DNA of 64,000 nt from Streptomyces sp. WMMC500 (lineage in GTDB: Bacteria; Actinomycetota; Actinomycetes; Streptomycetales; Streptomycetaceae), in contig NZ_CP114905.1 in NCBI RefSeq assembly GCF_027497195.1, positions 8,038,001-8,102,000 on the forward strand, given 5' to 3'. Under the pieces are notes generated by a model that did no database searches, had not been told where the DNA came from, and was given only the letters and a program-made list of their open reading frames with translations. How positions within the stretch are numbered: the first letter of the stretch is position 1; every line of letters begins with the position of its first letter. Shown in pieces: positions 27,958 to 37,030 of this stretch. The position numbers and the translations under genes were made by a program.

Positions 27958-29252
27958 TCCTCGATCAGGCGGGCGACGTCGTCACCGGCCGTCCTCATCG
28001 CGTCCTTCGCCGAGGAGTCGCCCACCAGCACCGCCTGCACCTGCTTGGCCACCGCCTCCTCGATCTGCGCGTTGTTCGCGTACGTCCAGAACGGCCCCGG
28101 CGTCGCCGTCGCGGTGATCTTCTCCGTCCACTCCGTGGTGAACGTGTCCGACGCCACCTCGCGGGCCGCAAGCCCCTCCGCCGTCGTCGGCGGCAGCGCC
28201 AGCTTCCCGAAGTAGTCGACGACCGTGGCCTGGTCGGAGGTGGTGTGCACGGCGAAGTCCGTGGCCGCGGCGGAACCCTCGCCCTTCGTCACCACGAGGA
28301 CGTGCCCCCACAGCAGCGCCTGCGGGTCGTCCCCCTTCCTCAGCACCGGCCGCGGCACCGCGACCATCGCCTCCGCCAGCGACTCGTCCGCCGCCTCTGC
28401 CAGCGTCGCGCCCTTGCCGACCAGCGCGTCGTCGTAGAAACCCACCTTCCCCTGGGCGAACAGCGCGCGGGCGTCGAACCGGTCCACCGCCTTCGCGATC
28501 AGCTTCTCGTCGTAGAGCTTCTTGAACCACTCCACGGCGTCCACCGAGGCGTCGTCGCCGATCGCGACCTCGCCGTCCGCCGTGATCGGGCAGCCGAAGG
28601 TCTGCATCCACGGGAAGATGTCCTTGAGCTGCTCCACCTTCGTCGCCGCCGCGTACGGCGTCACCCCGCCGCCCAGGTCCTTCAGCGCCCGCAGCGCGTC
28701 CTCGAACTCCGCGATCGTGCCGGGCAGCCGGCGGATCCCTGCTTCGTCCAGCAACTTCCGGTTGCCGATCAGCCCGATGGAGCCCGTCGTCCACGGCAGC
28801 CCGTACTGCACCCCCTCGTACTGGCCGCTCTGCAGCGCCACGTCCGTGTAGCCCGCCCCGGCCGCCGCGTCCCCCAGGTCCAGCAGCGTGCCCATCTGCG
28901 CGACCGCTGCCAGCCACGCGATGTCCAACTGCACCGCGCCGCTGATCTCCCCGCTGCTCAGCTTCAGCGTCAACTGCTTCAGATACTCGTTGTACGGATA
29001 CTCCGTGGTGGAGACCTCCACCTTGCCGGCCTTCTCCCAGGCCGTGATGATCCCCTCCACGACGGGCTTGCTGGCCTCCTCGTTGAGCGCCCAGGACGTG
29101 AAGCCGAACTTCTTGGCGTCGGCGTCGCCGCCGTCGCCCGAGCCGCCCCCGGAGGGGGCGCAGGCGGCCAGGGCGCCGGGCACGGCGAGCCCAAGTGTGC
29201 CCAGGCCCAGCAGTTTGAGGGTGTCGCGGCGGGGTAGTGCGTGGCGGGACAT
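27954..29252 (-). CDS. Sugar ABC transporter solute-binding lipoprotein
   Basis: 432 residues, extracellular solute-binding protein family 1. The N-terminus LPRRDTLKLLGLGTLGLAV is a twin-arginine-type signal ending in the lipobox LAAC (Cys31). The mature start is rich in Gly/Asp/Ser, then KKFGFTSWALNEEASK opens the fold. Other family features are GVQYGLPWTTGSIGLIGNRKLLD and ALFAQGKVGFYDD. It lies 60 bp after the second permease gene and is coupled to the GH31 gene. As in the other sugar operon, no ATPase is encoded nearby. Confidence 0.85.
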   Translation of the reverse strand: MSRHALPRRDTLKLLGLGTLGLAVPGALAACAPSGGGSGDGGDADAKKFGFTSWALNEEASKPVVEGIITAWEKAGKVEVSTTEYPYNEYLKQLTLKLSSGEISGAVQLDIAWLAAVAQMGTLLDLGDAAAGAGYTDVALQSGQYEGVQYGLPWTTGSIGLIGNRKLLDEAGIRRLPGTIAEFEDALRALKDLGGGVTPYAAATKVEQLKDIFPWMQTFGCPITADGEVAIGDDASVDAVEWFKKLYDEKLIAKAVDRFDARALFAQGKVGFYDDALVGKGATLAEAADESLAEAMVAVPRPVLRKGDDPQALLWGHVLVVTKGEGSAAATDFAVHTTSDQATVVDYFGKLALPPTTAEGLAAREVASDTFTTEWTEKITATATPGPFWTYANNAQIEEAVAKQVQAVLVGDSSAKDAMRTAGDDVARLIEE

Positions 29253-29312
29253 GCCGACTCCTTGAAGGTGGGGAAGCGTGGCGCGATAGGGGACCGGGCG
29301 CGGCGGCGCCGG

Positions 29313-30251
29313 TCAGCTCTTGACGGCTCCGGCGGTCAGCCCGCCGACGAGGTAGCGCTGCAGGAACATGAACGCGACGACCACCGGCACCGAGACGATC
29401 AGCGACGCCGCCATCAGCGCCGGCCAGGCCGTCTGGAACTCGCCGATGTACGTGTTCACCAGGCCCGGCGGCAGCGTCATCGTGTCCTCGCCGGAGAGCG
29501 TCAGCGCGAAGATGAAGTCGTTCCAGCCGCGGACGAACGCGAACAGCCCGGCCGCGATCATCCCGGGCGCCGCGAGCGGCGCGACGATGCTGTGCAGGGT
29601 GCGCCAGCGGGACGCGCCGTCGATGGCCGCTGCCTCCAGCAGCGCGTCCGGGACCGTGTCGAAGATGCCCTTCAGCATCCACACGCACAGCGGCATCGTG
29701 AACGTGGTGAAGGACAGGATCAGCGCCGTGTACGTGCCCAGCAGGTCGAACTGGCGGAACACCGCGTACAGCGTGATCAGCAGCAGCGCCTGCGGGAACA
29801 TCTGCGAGGCGAGCACGAAGTTCATCAGCGACTTGCGGCCGCGGTAGCGGAACTTGGAGAACGAGTAGCCCATGTACGTGGAGACCACCACGCTCAGCAG
29901 AGCGGTGACCCCGGCCACGATCACGCTGTTGACCATGTAGTCGAAGAGCTTGTCGTTCTCCGCGAACGCCTCGAAGTGGGCGAACGTGATCTCTGTGGGG
30001 AAGAACCGCGGCGGGAAGCGGAACGCCTGCCCCGGCGGGCTGAGCGCGGTGACCAGCATCCAGTACATCGGCAGCAGGCCGAAGAGCCCGATAACGCCGA
30101 CCGCGGCCCACGCGGCGACGGAGGAGCGGACCTGGTCTGGGCGGCGCGGGCCGCGGCCGCGGGGGCGGCCGCCGGCGGGGGGCCTCGGCTCGCCGGCGGG
30201 CGGGCCCTTGGGGGACGCGCCGTCGGCCCTGGTGAACTGGGCGGTGGTCAC
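29313..30251 (-). CDS. Sugar ABC transporter permease (MalG type)
   Basis: 312 residues from a GTG overlapping the first permease stop. A Pro/Gly/Arg-rich 45-residue cytoplasmic leader precedes six hydrophobic segments (first: VAAWAAVGVIGLFGLLPMYW). The EAA-type docking loop is at LLEAAAIDGASRWRTLHSIVAP. The C-terminus ends in LQRYLVGGLTAGAVKS, standard for MalG-like subunits. Confidence 0.87.
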   Translation of the reverse strand: MTTAQFTRADGASPKGPPAGEPRPPAGGRPRGRGPRRPDQVRSSVAAWAAVGVIGLFGLLPMYWMLVTALSPPGQAFRFPPRFFPTEITFAHFEAFAENDKLFDYMVNSVIVAGVTALLSVVVSTYMGYSFSKFRYRGRKSLMNFVLASQMFPQALLLITLYAVFRQFDLLGTYTALILSFTTFTMPLCVWMLKGIFDTVPDALLEAAAIDGASRWRTLHSIVAPLAAPGMIAAGLFAFVRGWNDFIFALTLSGEDTMTLPPGLVNTYIGEFQTAWPALMAASLIVSVPVVVAFMFLQRYLVGGLTAGAVKS

Positions 30252-31225
30252 GAGTGCTTGTCCTCCCGCTCGGAGGTCTTGAGGTACACCCCGACGAGGA
30301 CCAGGAGCAGCAGCATCCACAACCCGCCGAGCGCGGCCGCGTGGCCGAGGTCGAAGCCCTTGAAGGCGTCCTGGTAGACGGCGACCGCGAAGGTCTCCGT
30401 GGCGCCGGCGGGGCCGCCGCCGGTGAGGACGTAGATGGTGTCGAAGTGCTGGAAGTTCCAGATGAACTCCAGCAGGATCACGATCGCCGCGACGCCCCGT
30501 ACCCCCGGCCAGGTGACGGCGCGGAACCGGCGCACGGCCCCCGCCCCGTCCACGGCCGCCGCCTCGTGCAGCTCGCGCGGCACGGTCTGCAGGCCGGCCA
30601 GCATCATGACCATCATCCACGGGAAGCTCGCCCAGGTCTTGGTGACGATCACGGCGACCATCGCCGTCGTCGGCTCGCCGAGCCACGAGACGCTCTCGTC
30701 GATGATGCCGAGTTCCAGCAACGCGCCGTTGAGGACGCCGTAGTTCGCATTGAAGATCCACATCCAGAGGAAGGACACCACGACGCCGGGGATCACCCAG
30801 GGGAAGAGGAAAAGCCCGCGCAGGAACCCGCTGCCCTTCAGCCCGGTGTTGAGCGCCAGCGCGAGCGCGAACCCGACGGCGAACGGCGCGAGGGTGGCGC
30901 CGACGGTGAAGACGAGGGTGTTCTCCAGCACCGGCCAGAAGTCGCGGTCGAGCACGTCGGCGTAGTTGTCCAGGCCGACGAACGTACGTCCCGGCAGCCG
31001 CAGATCCTGGTCGAAGAAGCCGGTGACGAGGGAGGCGACGAGCGGGTAGAAGACGATCGCCGCGAAGAGCGCCAGACCCGGCACGGTGAGGAGGAAGGCG
31101 AAGGCGCCGTTCGACAGCCGCTGCCCCTCGTGCCTGGACCGCCTGCGGGCGGGGGCCGGCGCCGGGGAGGCGGCGGGCGGCACCGGGGCCGCCTGCTTCG
31201 GGGAGGCGGTCGGGGGCGGCGTCAC
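30248..31225 (-). CDS. Sugar ABC transporter permease (MalF type)
   Basis: 325 residues from a GTG that overlaps the iclR stop by 4 bp. A Pro/Ala-rich cytoplasmic leader runs to about residue 45. Then come six membrane helices beginning FAFLLTVPGLALFAAIVFYPL. The docking loop is LHEAAAVDGAGAVRRFRAVTWP. Its own stop overlaps the next permease start, so iclR, both permeases and their translation are chained together. Confidence 0.87.
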   Translation of the reverse strand: MTPPPTASPKQAAPVPPAASPAPAPARRRSRHEGQRLSNGAFAFLLTVPGLALFAAIVFYPLVASLVTGFFDQDLRLPGRTFVGLDNYADVLDRDFWPVLENTLVFTVGATLAPFAVGFALALALNTGLKGSGFLRGLFLFPWVIPGVVVSFLWMWIFNANYGVLNGALLELGIIDESVSWLGEPTTAMVAVIVTKTWASFPWMMVMMLAGLQTVPRELHEAAAVDGAGAVRRFRAVTWPGVRGVAAIVILLEFIWNFQHFDTIYVLTGGGPAGATETFAVAVYQDAFKGFDLGHAAALGGLWMLLLLVLVGVYLKTSEREDKHS

Positions 31226-32097
31226 GGCCGGCTCCTCTCGGGCTCGCGGGGGTGGCCCGGCCCGTTGCCGTGCCCGTTCCCGTTGCCGGATCCGTGGCCG
31301 GTCCGGGCGGGCGGTGCGGCGCGCGGGCCGACGTAACCGAGCCCGACGCTCACGGAGTCGGCGGCCTCGACCGCGGCGCGGGACAGCTCCTCCTCGCGCC
31401 GGTCGAGCGCGACGGTGGACAGCGGCCCGGAGATGGAGATGGCCGCGACGATGTCGCCGGAGCGGTCCCGGATCGGCGCGGCTACGCAGGAGCGGCCGTG
31501 CGCCAGTTCCTCGACCTCGGTGGCGTAGCCGCGCCGGGCGACAGCCGCCAACTCGGCGTCGAGAGCGGCGTGCGAGGTGAGGGTGGCCTGCGTGTAGCCC
31601 GGCAGCCCGTCCTCGGGGAGCAGTTCGCGGCGGCGTTGCGGAGCCAGGCCCAGCAGCAGGCACTTGCCGAGGCCGGTGGCGTGCAGCGGCTTGCGCTGGC
31701 CGGTGAGCACGGTGGACCGCGGGGCCAGCCGGCCTTCGAAGTTGAGCAGGTAGAACAGCGCGGCGCCCTGCCGGACGGCGACGTTGGCGCCGAGGCCGAG
31801 ACGGGCCGCGAGCTCCTGGGCGAGCTGGCGTGCCTCGCGGTGGACGGGGTGGTGGTTGACGGCGGCGCCGCCGAGGGTGATGGGGGCGGTGCCCAGCCGG
31901 TACAGGCCGCTGACGGCGTCACGTTCGACGTAGTCCAGCGACTCCAGGGTGGCCAGCAGCCGGGAGGTGGTCGAGGTGCCGAGGCCGGTGAGGCGTACGA
32001 CGTCGGAGACGCGCAGCTCCGGGTGGCCGTTCTGGAAGACCGCGAGCACGGCCACCGCGCGCTCGACGCTCTGGTTGTTGCCCTGATCCGATGCCAT
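31222..32097 (-). CDS. IclR-family transcriptional regulator of the GH31 operon
   Basis: 291 residues from the ATG at 32097, with CTGGAG in the ribosome-site position; upstream in-frame starts lie in the promoter region. HTH: QSVERAVAVLAVF and GLGTSTTSRLLATLESLDYV. Ligand domain: PLHATGLGKCLLLGL, GYATEVEELAHGRSCVAAPIRD and AISISG. The C-terminal 30 residues are a Gly/His/Asn/Pro-rich tail (GSGNGNGHGNG) absent from typical IclR proteins. It is the first gene of its operon and probably controls both it and the divergent secreted-protein gene. Confidence 0.87.
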   Translation of the reverse strand: MASDQGNNQSVERAVAVLAVFQNGHPELRVSDVVRLTGLGTSTTSRLLATLESLDYVERDAVSGLYRLGTAPITLGGAAVNHHPVHREARQLAQELAARLGLGANVAVRQGAALFYLLNFEGRLAPRSTVLTGQRKPLHATGLGKCLLLGLAPQRRRELLPEDGLPGYTQATLTSHAALDAELAAVARRGYATEVEELAHGRSCVAAPIRDRSGDIVAAISISGPLSTVALDRREEELSRAAVEAADSVSVGLGYVGPRAAPPARTGHGSGNGNGHGNGPGHPREPERSRP

Positions 32098-32120
32098 CCG
32101 CGACTCCAGTGAATCTGCTT

Positions 32121-32132
32121 TGCAACATGCGG
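32121..32132. promoter_or_regulatory. Candidate IclR site, iclR-proximal copy
   Basis: TGCAACATGCGG lies 24 bp before the iclR ATG. An almost identical copy is found 129 bp away, next to the divergent gene. The position fits autoregulation of iclR and its operon. Confidence 0.45.
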
Positions 32133-32249
32133 GATCGTTGCCCACATATTGCGACGGCGTCAACCCTTGTGGCCGGGCTTCTGCGCCAACGGACCGGATC
32201 CGGGCCGAGAATGACACCCGGCTTCTCGTGCGGCGGGGGTTGACGGCCG

Positions 32250-32261
32250 TGCAACATGTGG
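32250..32261. promoter_or_regulatory. Candidate IclR site, copy near the divergent secreted-protein gene
   Basis: TGCAACATGTGG differs at one base from the copy at 32121-32132. It follows a TTGACG element (32240-32245) that could be a -35 box and stands 53 bp before the ATG at 32314. Confidence 0.45.
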
Positions 32262-32313
32262 ACACTCTTCCTGTATTGCGGATGCCATTTGCGAAATGGG
32301 GAGCGTGTCATCG

Positions 32314-34899
32314 ATGCCCAGCCGCCGGAGTTTCGTGAAGGCCGCGGGAGTCACCGCCGTGGCAACGTCAGCCCAGGCAGGGGCGGTTGCCGCCGCGGCG
32401 CCCGCCCCCGGGAACCAGGACACCGGCCCCGGGACCCTGCACCTCGACGGCGAACGCGTCCGCATCACCTGGAGCCGCACCGACGCCGGCTGGCGCGCGG
32501 TACGGGTACGGATCCGCACCCACCGCGGCTGGCGCGAACTCCCCGGCGCCCTCGGCGAGTACGGCCTCACCCACCACGCCGGCGCCGAGCCGCCCGACGC
32601 GGCGCAGGTCCGCCGCGAGGAAGCCGGCACCCACCACGCCTTCCTCCCCGCCGAGGCCGCCGTCGAGCGCACCGGCGGGGGAACCGCGGTCGTCTTCCGC
32701 CACACCCACGCGCTCGGCACCCTCGACGCCCGCTGGCGCATCGACCGCCGCCACCCCCGCGACGTCCGCGTCACCCTCACCTGGACCGCCGCCCGGGACG
32801 GCTGGGTCAGCCTGCGCACCCCCACCCTGTGCGCCCTGCCCGAGCAGGCCCTCGCCTTCGGCTGCGTCCCCGGCGGCTGGTACGGCCACGAGGCCAACCC
32901 CGACCTGCGCATGGCCGCCGAGTACGGCCACGGCCTGCCCGCCGTACCGCACCTGTTCTACGACGACCTCGCCACCACCCTCGCCCCGGTCCTCAGCACC
33001 ACCGAAGGACTCACCCTCGCCGCCGTCGCCGAACCCGGCATGGCCCGCGACCCGTACGCGGCCGACCGCGTCACCCATCGCGACGTGCGCCTGGCCCTGT
33101 CCACCCGCGACCGCGCCGGCCGCCTCACCCCGCACCTCGCCCGGCCCATCCTCGGCTGCGCCGACTCCCGCTGCACGGCGGGCGACACGCGGGTCCTCGA
33201 CTTCCGCTTCACCCTCACCGACGCGGACTGGTTCGAGGCGCTGCGGCACGCCGCCACCGACGTCTACGGCTTCGGCCGCTACCTCGAACTCGCCGCCAAC
33301 AAGCACGCCCTGACCGAGCGCCTGGCCCGAATCCAGGCCACCTACATCGCCGACCCCGTGCTGTCCCAGTGGCTCACGGACGAGTACGAGGGCACCGTCA
33401 TCGGCGCCCAGAAGTACAACGGCTTCGTCCAGGGCGCCGAGAACGACGCGATGAAGAACTCCGACATCGGCGCCATGTGGGGCCTGGCCGCCGCCACCTC
33501 CGACCCCCTGCTGGAACGCGACCGGCTGCCGTACGTACGCGCCTTCAAGCTCGCCCAGCAGCAGACCGCCGCCGGCCACTACCGCGGAGCGCTCAAGGGC
33601 CAGTACTACCTCTTCGACTCCGACCGCTTCGTCGAGGAGGGCAACCCCGACGCCGACATCGCCGACTACGTCGAACCGCTGGCCACCGCGTACTACGTCA
33701 TCACCGACCTCGCGCACATCCTGCTCTTCCACCCCGGCGACGCCGAGCTGACGGGCCGCATCCGGCTCGCCGCCGACCACCTCGCCGACGCCCAGAAGCC
33801 CGACGGCTCGTGGGAGGTGGCCACCGACAAGGAGCCGCCGTACGCGGTCACGTACCCGCACCTGACCGAGGACCTGCGGCCCACCTGGTACGGACTGCTC
33901 GTCGCCCACCACGCCCTCGGCGACCGGCGCTACCTCGACGGCGCCGTGCGCGGCGCCGACTGGTACCTGGCGCACGCCGTCGAGCGCGCCCGCTACCTCG
34001 GCTCCACCGGCGACTCCGGCTTCCGGATGGACCTCTCCCTCTCCCAGGGCATCCAGGGCCTGCTCGACCTCGCCGAGGCCACCGGCGAGCGCCGCTACCG
34101 CGACGCCGCCGTCGAGGTCGCCCGCCTCCACACCACCTGGATCTACACCCACCCGGCGCCGTCCACCGAGCCGCGCATCCGCGCCGGCGCCACGTACGAG
34201 GCGTGGCAGCTCACCCAGCTCGGCCTGCAGAGGGAACAGAACGCCAGCGCACCGGGCAACGGCCCCATCCTGCTCTCCAGCTTCGCCGGCACTTACCTGC
34301 GCGTGCACCGGCTCACCGGCGACCCCCTCTTCCGCGACATGGCCCGCGCCGCCGCCCTCGGCCGCGACGCCTTCGTCGCCGAGGAGCCGGGCGTGCACTC
34401 GTACTACTGGGTGAAGTTCACCGACGGCATCGGCTCCTTCCCGCACCACGCCTGGTGGCAGATCGGCTGGATCCTCGACTACCTGCTGGAGGAGGTACGC
34501 ACCCGCACCGGCGACCGGGTCGGCTTCCCCCGCGGCTACTTCACGCCCAAGGTCGGCGGCCAGCTCACCTACGGCTTCGCCCCCGGCCGCGTCCACGGCA
34601 CCCCCGCCACCCTGCGCATCCCGCCGCGGCTGCTGACCGCCGACACCCCACACGCCGAGACCCTCGGCGCGCTGGCCACCGACGGCGGCCGGCTCTTCGC
34701 GCTGGTGCTGAACAGCAGCGCCCGGCCGCTGACCGCCACCGTGACCGCCGACCCGGCGCTGGCGCACCCGGACGGGCCCCGCACCCTCACCGGCATCCGC
34801 GCCGTCTCCGGCCGCCTCCTCGCCGCCGACGCGCCGCGCTTCACCGTCGGGCTGAAGCCCCACGGAATTGCGGTGGTCGCGCTCGACCTCGCCGAATAG
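32314..34899 (+). CDS. Tat-exported large protein of unknown function, (alpha/alpha)-barrel-like
   Basis: 861 residues from the ATG at 32314, which has GGGGAG 10 bases before it; ATG at 32296 would add six residues but lacks a ribosome site. MPSRRSFVKAAGVTAVATSAQAG is a Tat signal (first residues SRRSFVKAAG). Residues 40-270 look beta-rich. About 290-690 is helical with repeated pairs such as HHALGDRRYLDGAVRGADWYL and DLAEATGERRYRDAAVEVARLH, as in six-hairpin glycosidases and many polysaccharide lyases. The last 160 residues look like a beta-sandwich. I do not recognise the family. Neighbours (GH31 importer operon, GH16) argue for a role on an extracellular polysaccharide. Confidence 0.7.
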   Translation: MPSRRSFVKAAGVTAVATSAQAGAVAAAAPAPGNQDTGPGTLHLDGERVRITWSRTDAGWRAVRVRIRTHRGWRELPGALGEYGLTHHAGAEPPDAAQVRREEAGTHHAFLPAEAAVERTGGGTAVVFRHTHALGTLDARWRIDRRHPRDVRVTLTWTAARDGWVSLRTPTLCALPEQALAFGCVPGGWYGHEANPDLRMAAEYGHGLPAVPHLFYDDLATTLAPVLSTTEGLTLAAVAEPGMARDPYAADRVTHRDVRLALSTRDRAGRLTPHLARPILGCADSRCTAGDTRVLDFRFTLTDADWFEALRHAATDVYGFGRYLELAANKHALTERLARIQATYIADPVLSQWLTDEYEGTVIGAQKYNGFVQGAENDAMKNSDIGAMWGLAAATSDPLLERDRLPYVRAFKLAQQQTAAGHYRGALKGQYYLFDSDRFVEEGNPDADIADYVEPLATAYYVITDLAHILLFHPGDAELTGRIRLAADHLADAQKPDGSWEVATDKEPPYAVTYPHLTEDLRPTWYGLLVAHHALGDRRYLDGAVRGADWYLAHAVERARYLGSTGDSGFRMDLSLSQGIQGLLDLAEATGERRYRDAAVEVARLHTTWIYTHPAPSTEPRIRAGATYEAWQLTQLGLQREQNASAPGNGPILLSSFAGTYLRVHRLTGDPLFRDMARAAALGRDAFVAEEPGVHSYYWVKFTDGIGSFPHHAWWQIGWILDYLLEEVRTRTGDRVGFPRGYFTPKVGGQLTYGFAPGRVHGTPATLRIPPRLLTADTPHAETLGALATDGGRLFALVLNSSARPLTATVTADPALAHPDGPRTLTGIRAVSGRLLAADAPRFTVGLKPHGIAVVALDLAE

Positions 34900-34931
34900 T
34901 TCTGCCGCCGACGTGAACGGAAGGACGACCC

Positions 34932-36137
34932 ATGCCCCGTGCCACCCCCCTCGTCGCGGCGGTCGCCGTCGCCGCCGCCCTGCCGCTGCTCGCCGCCGCC
35001 CCGCCCCCCGCCGCCTCACCGGCCCCCGCCGCGCCCGCCGCGGCGGAGGCCGCGGGGCCGCCCGGGGCCGGCTGGACCCAGGTCTTCGGCGACGAGTTCG
35101 CCGGCACCGCCGTCGACACCGCGAAGTGGAACTTCCGCACCGACGTGAAGGCCAACAGCGCCCAGCGCCCGCAGAACGTCTCCCAGTCCGGCGGCGCCCT
35201 GCACGTCGCGCTCAGGAAGGAGGACCACGCCGGCAAGCAGTTCACCGGCGGCGGCGTCATCTCCAGGAAGCACCTGCGCTACGGCTACTACGAGACCCGC
35301 GCACGGATCAACGACGGCGCCGGCTGGCACACCGCCTTCTGGCTCCAGGCCGGCGACGGCAGCACCACGTTCCCGGCCGAACAGCGCACGGAGATCGACG
35401 GCTTCGAGACCGACTCGGTCAACCCCACCAGGACCTCGCACAACGTGCACGGCTGGGTGGGCAGCGGCGTCCACGGCCCGGTCACCTACGGCTCCGGGAC
35501 GTACGACACCGGCCTCGACCTCAGGCAGTGGCACACCTACGGCATCGACTGGTCCGAAAGCGGCGTCCGGTTCTACGTCGACGGCAGCCTCACGTACACG
35601 GCCCCGTACACCCCCGGCCAGTGGATGCACGACTACACCGCGGTCTGGCTCACCAGCATCGCCACCGGTTCGCTGCCCGACGCGGGCAAGCTGCCGTCGG
35701 CCGCCTCCTTCGACTACGTCCGCTACTGGCAGCGCGACTACTACGTCGACAACGACGGCGCCGCCGCCTACGGCCACTCCACCACCGGCACCTGGCAGCC
35801 CAGCGCGCTCACCGGCTGGACCAGGGACTCGCCCGTCTCCTACGGCTGCGCGGCGGGCGCCGAGGCGACGTGGCGTCCGCGGCTGCGGGCGGCCGGCACG
35901 TACGAGGCGTTCATCCGCAAGTCCGTCTCCTCAACCGGCGGCGACCCGGCCGCGCAGGTGACCCTGGACAACGGCGGCGCCGTGTCCACCCGCACCCTGG
36001 ACGAGCGCTCCGGCAGCCCGGGCTGGGTCTCGCTGGGCACCCAGGAGTACGAGGCCGGCACGGGCGCGTCGGTGTCGCTCACCGCGAGCGGTACGGGCTG
36101 TGCGCACGCCGACGCGGTGAAGTTCGTACGCCGGTAG
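34932..36137 (+). CDS. Secreted glycoside hydrolase family 16 with a C-terminal golvesin-like domain
   Basis: 401 residues. A signal peptide with a long Ala/Pro-rich tail covers about the first 45 residues. The GH16 jelly-roll follows, with the active-site stretch EIDGFE where Glu154, Asp156 and Glu159 are the nucleophile, helper and acid/base; WNFRTD and GYYETRARI are other family marks. From about residue 275 a separate domain (AYGHSTTGTWQPS to the end) resembles the golvesin C-terminal-like module common in secreted enzymes. GH16 enzymes cut beta-1,3/1,4-glucans, galactans and related chains. It is 32 bp after the large Tat-exported gene, so they are probably transcribed together. Confidence 0.83.
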   Translation: MPRATPLVAAVAVAAALPLLAAAPPPAASPAPAAPAAAEAAGPPGAGWTQVFGDEFAGTAVDTAKWNFRTDVKANSAQRPQNVSQSGGALHVALRKEDHAGKQFTGGGVISRKHLRYGYYETRARINDGAGWHTAFWLQAGDGSTTFPAEQRTEIDGFETDSVNPTRTSHNVHGWVGSGVHGPVTYGSGTYDTGLDLRQWHTYGIDWSESGVRFYVDGSLTYTAPYTPGQWMHDYTAVWLTSIATGSLPDAGKLPSAASFDYVRYWQRDYYVDNDGAAAYGHSTTGTWQPSALTGWTRDSPVSYGCAAGAEATWRPRLRAAGTYEAFIRKSVSSTGGDPAAQVTLDNGGAVSTRTLDERSGSPGWVSLGTQEYEAGTGASVSLTASGTGCAHADAVKFVRR

Positions 36138-36180
36138 CGCCCGCAGCCCGCAGCCCGCAGCCTGTAGGGGACGTTTCGCG

Positions 36181-36211
36181 GATGCCGGTCTCGTCATACG
36201 GGACCGGCATC
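36181..36211. terminator. Hairpin at the convergent GH16 / SDR gene ends
   Basis: GATGCCGGTC and GACCGGCATC make a perfect 10-bp stem with an 11-base loop. It overlaps the last codons of the SDR gene on the minus strand, and may end transcription from both sides. Confidence 0.45.
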
Positions 36212-37030
36212 CGGCTCCAGGAAGCGCTCCCGCAGGTCGGGGCGGAGCCAGGCGGCGGGGGAGGAGATGCTGAGGCCGCCGTCGACCGGCAGGACCGCGC
36301 CCGTGACGAAGGACGCCGCGGGCGACGCCAGGAAGTGCACGGCCGCGGCGACCTCCGGCGGCGTGCCGGTGCGGCCCAGCGGATAGCCCTCGGCCACGTG
36401 CGCCAGGGGCGGGGCGCCGATCATGCCCGGCGCCACCGCGTTGACGCGGATGCCGCGCGGGCCGTAGTCCAGGGCGAGCTGACGCACCAGGCCCTCGACG
36501 CCCGCCTTCGCCGCCGCGTAACCGGGCAGTCCGGGTGCGGCGAGGAAGGCGTTCACCGAGGTGACGGCGACGACGGCCGACCCGGGCGGGAGCCGGGGGA
36601 GCGCCGCGCGGGCGACGAAGAACGCCGTGTCCAAGGTGGCGGACTGGGCCAGCCGCCACTGCGCGTCGGTGGTCTCGGCGGCCCGGGCCACCGGCTGGGC
36701 CGCCGCGGCCAGCACCACGACGTCGAGCCGCCCCAGTGCCTCCGCCGCCGTCCGCACACAGCGGGCCGCGATCGCCGGGTCCGCGCAGTCGGCGGTGGCG
36801 TACGCGGCGTACGACGGGTGCGCGCAGTCCGTCAGCCCGCAGCCGGCGACCCGGTCGCCGGCGTCGGCGAAGGCGTCCGCCACCGCGAGCCCGATCGCCG
36901 AGTCGCCCCCGACGACGAGGACTCCGCGCGCCTGCCCGCGCCGGACCGCGTCCTGTCCGCCCGGCGCCTCCCGCCTGCCCGCGGCGTCCGCCGGGCCCGC
37001 CGCGCCCGGCGCCCCGCCCGCGCCGCTCAC
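36194..37030 (-). CDS. SDR-family oxidoreductase
   Basis: 278 residues from a GTG overlapping the stop of the DHDPS-family gene. After a 35-residue Gly/Ala/Arg-rich leader, the nucleotide fold starts VLVVGGDSAIGLAVADAF, with GGDSAIG in place of the standard GxxxGIG. The catalytic set is Ser158, Tyr171 and Lys175 (YAAAK), and GMIGAPPLAHVAEGYPLGRTGTPPEVA is the usual C-terminal region. It should oxidise or reduce an alcohol/carbonyl with NAD(P). Next to an aldolase-type and a dehydratase-type gene it could be the sugar or 2-keto-3-deoxy-acid dehydrogenase of that pathway. The substrate is inferred only from context. Confidence 0.8.
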   Translation of the reverse strand: MSGAGGAPGAAGPADAAGRREAPGGQDAVRRGQARGVLVVGGDSAIGLAVADAFADAGDRVAGCGLTDCAHPSYAAYATADCADPAIAARCVRTAAEALGRLDVVVLAAAAQPVARAAETTDAQWRLAQSATLDTAFFVARAALPRLPPGSAVVAVTSVNAFLAAPGLPGYAAAKAGVEGLVRQLALDYGPRGIRVNAVAPGMIGAPPLAHVAEGYPLGRTGTPPEVAAAVHFLASPAASFVTGAVLPVDGGLSISSPAAWLRPDLRERFLEPDAGPV

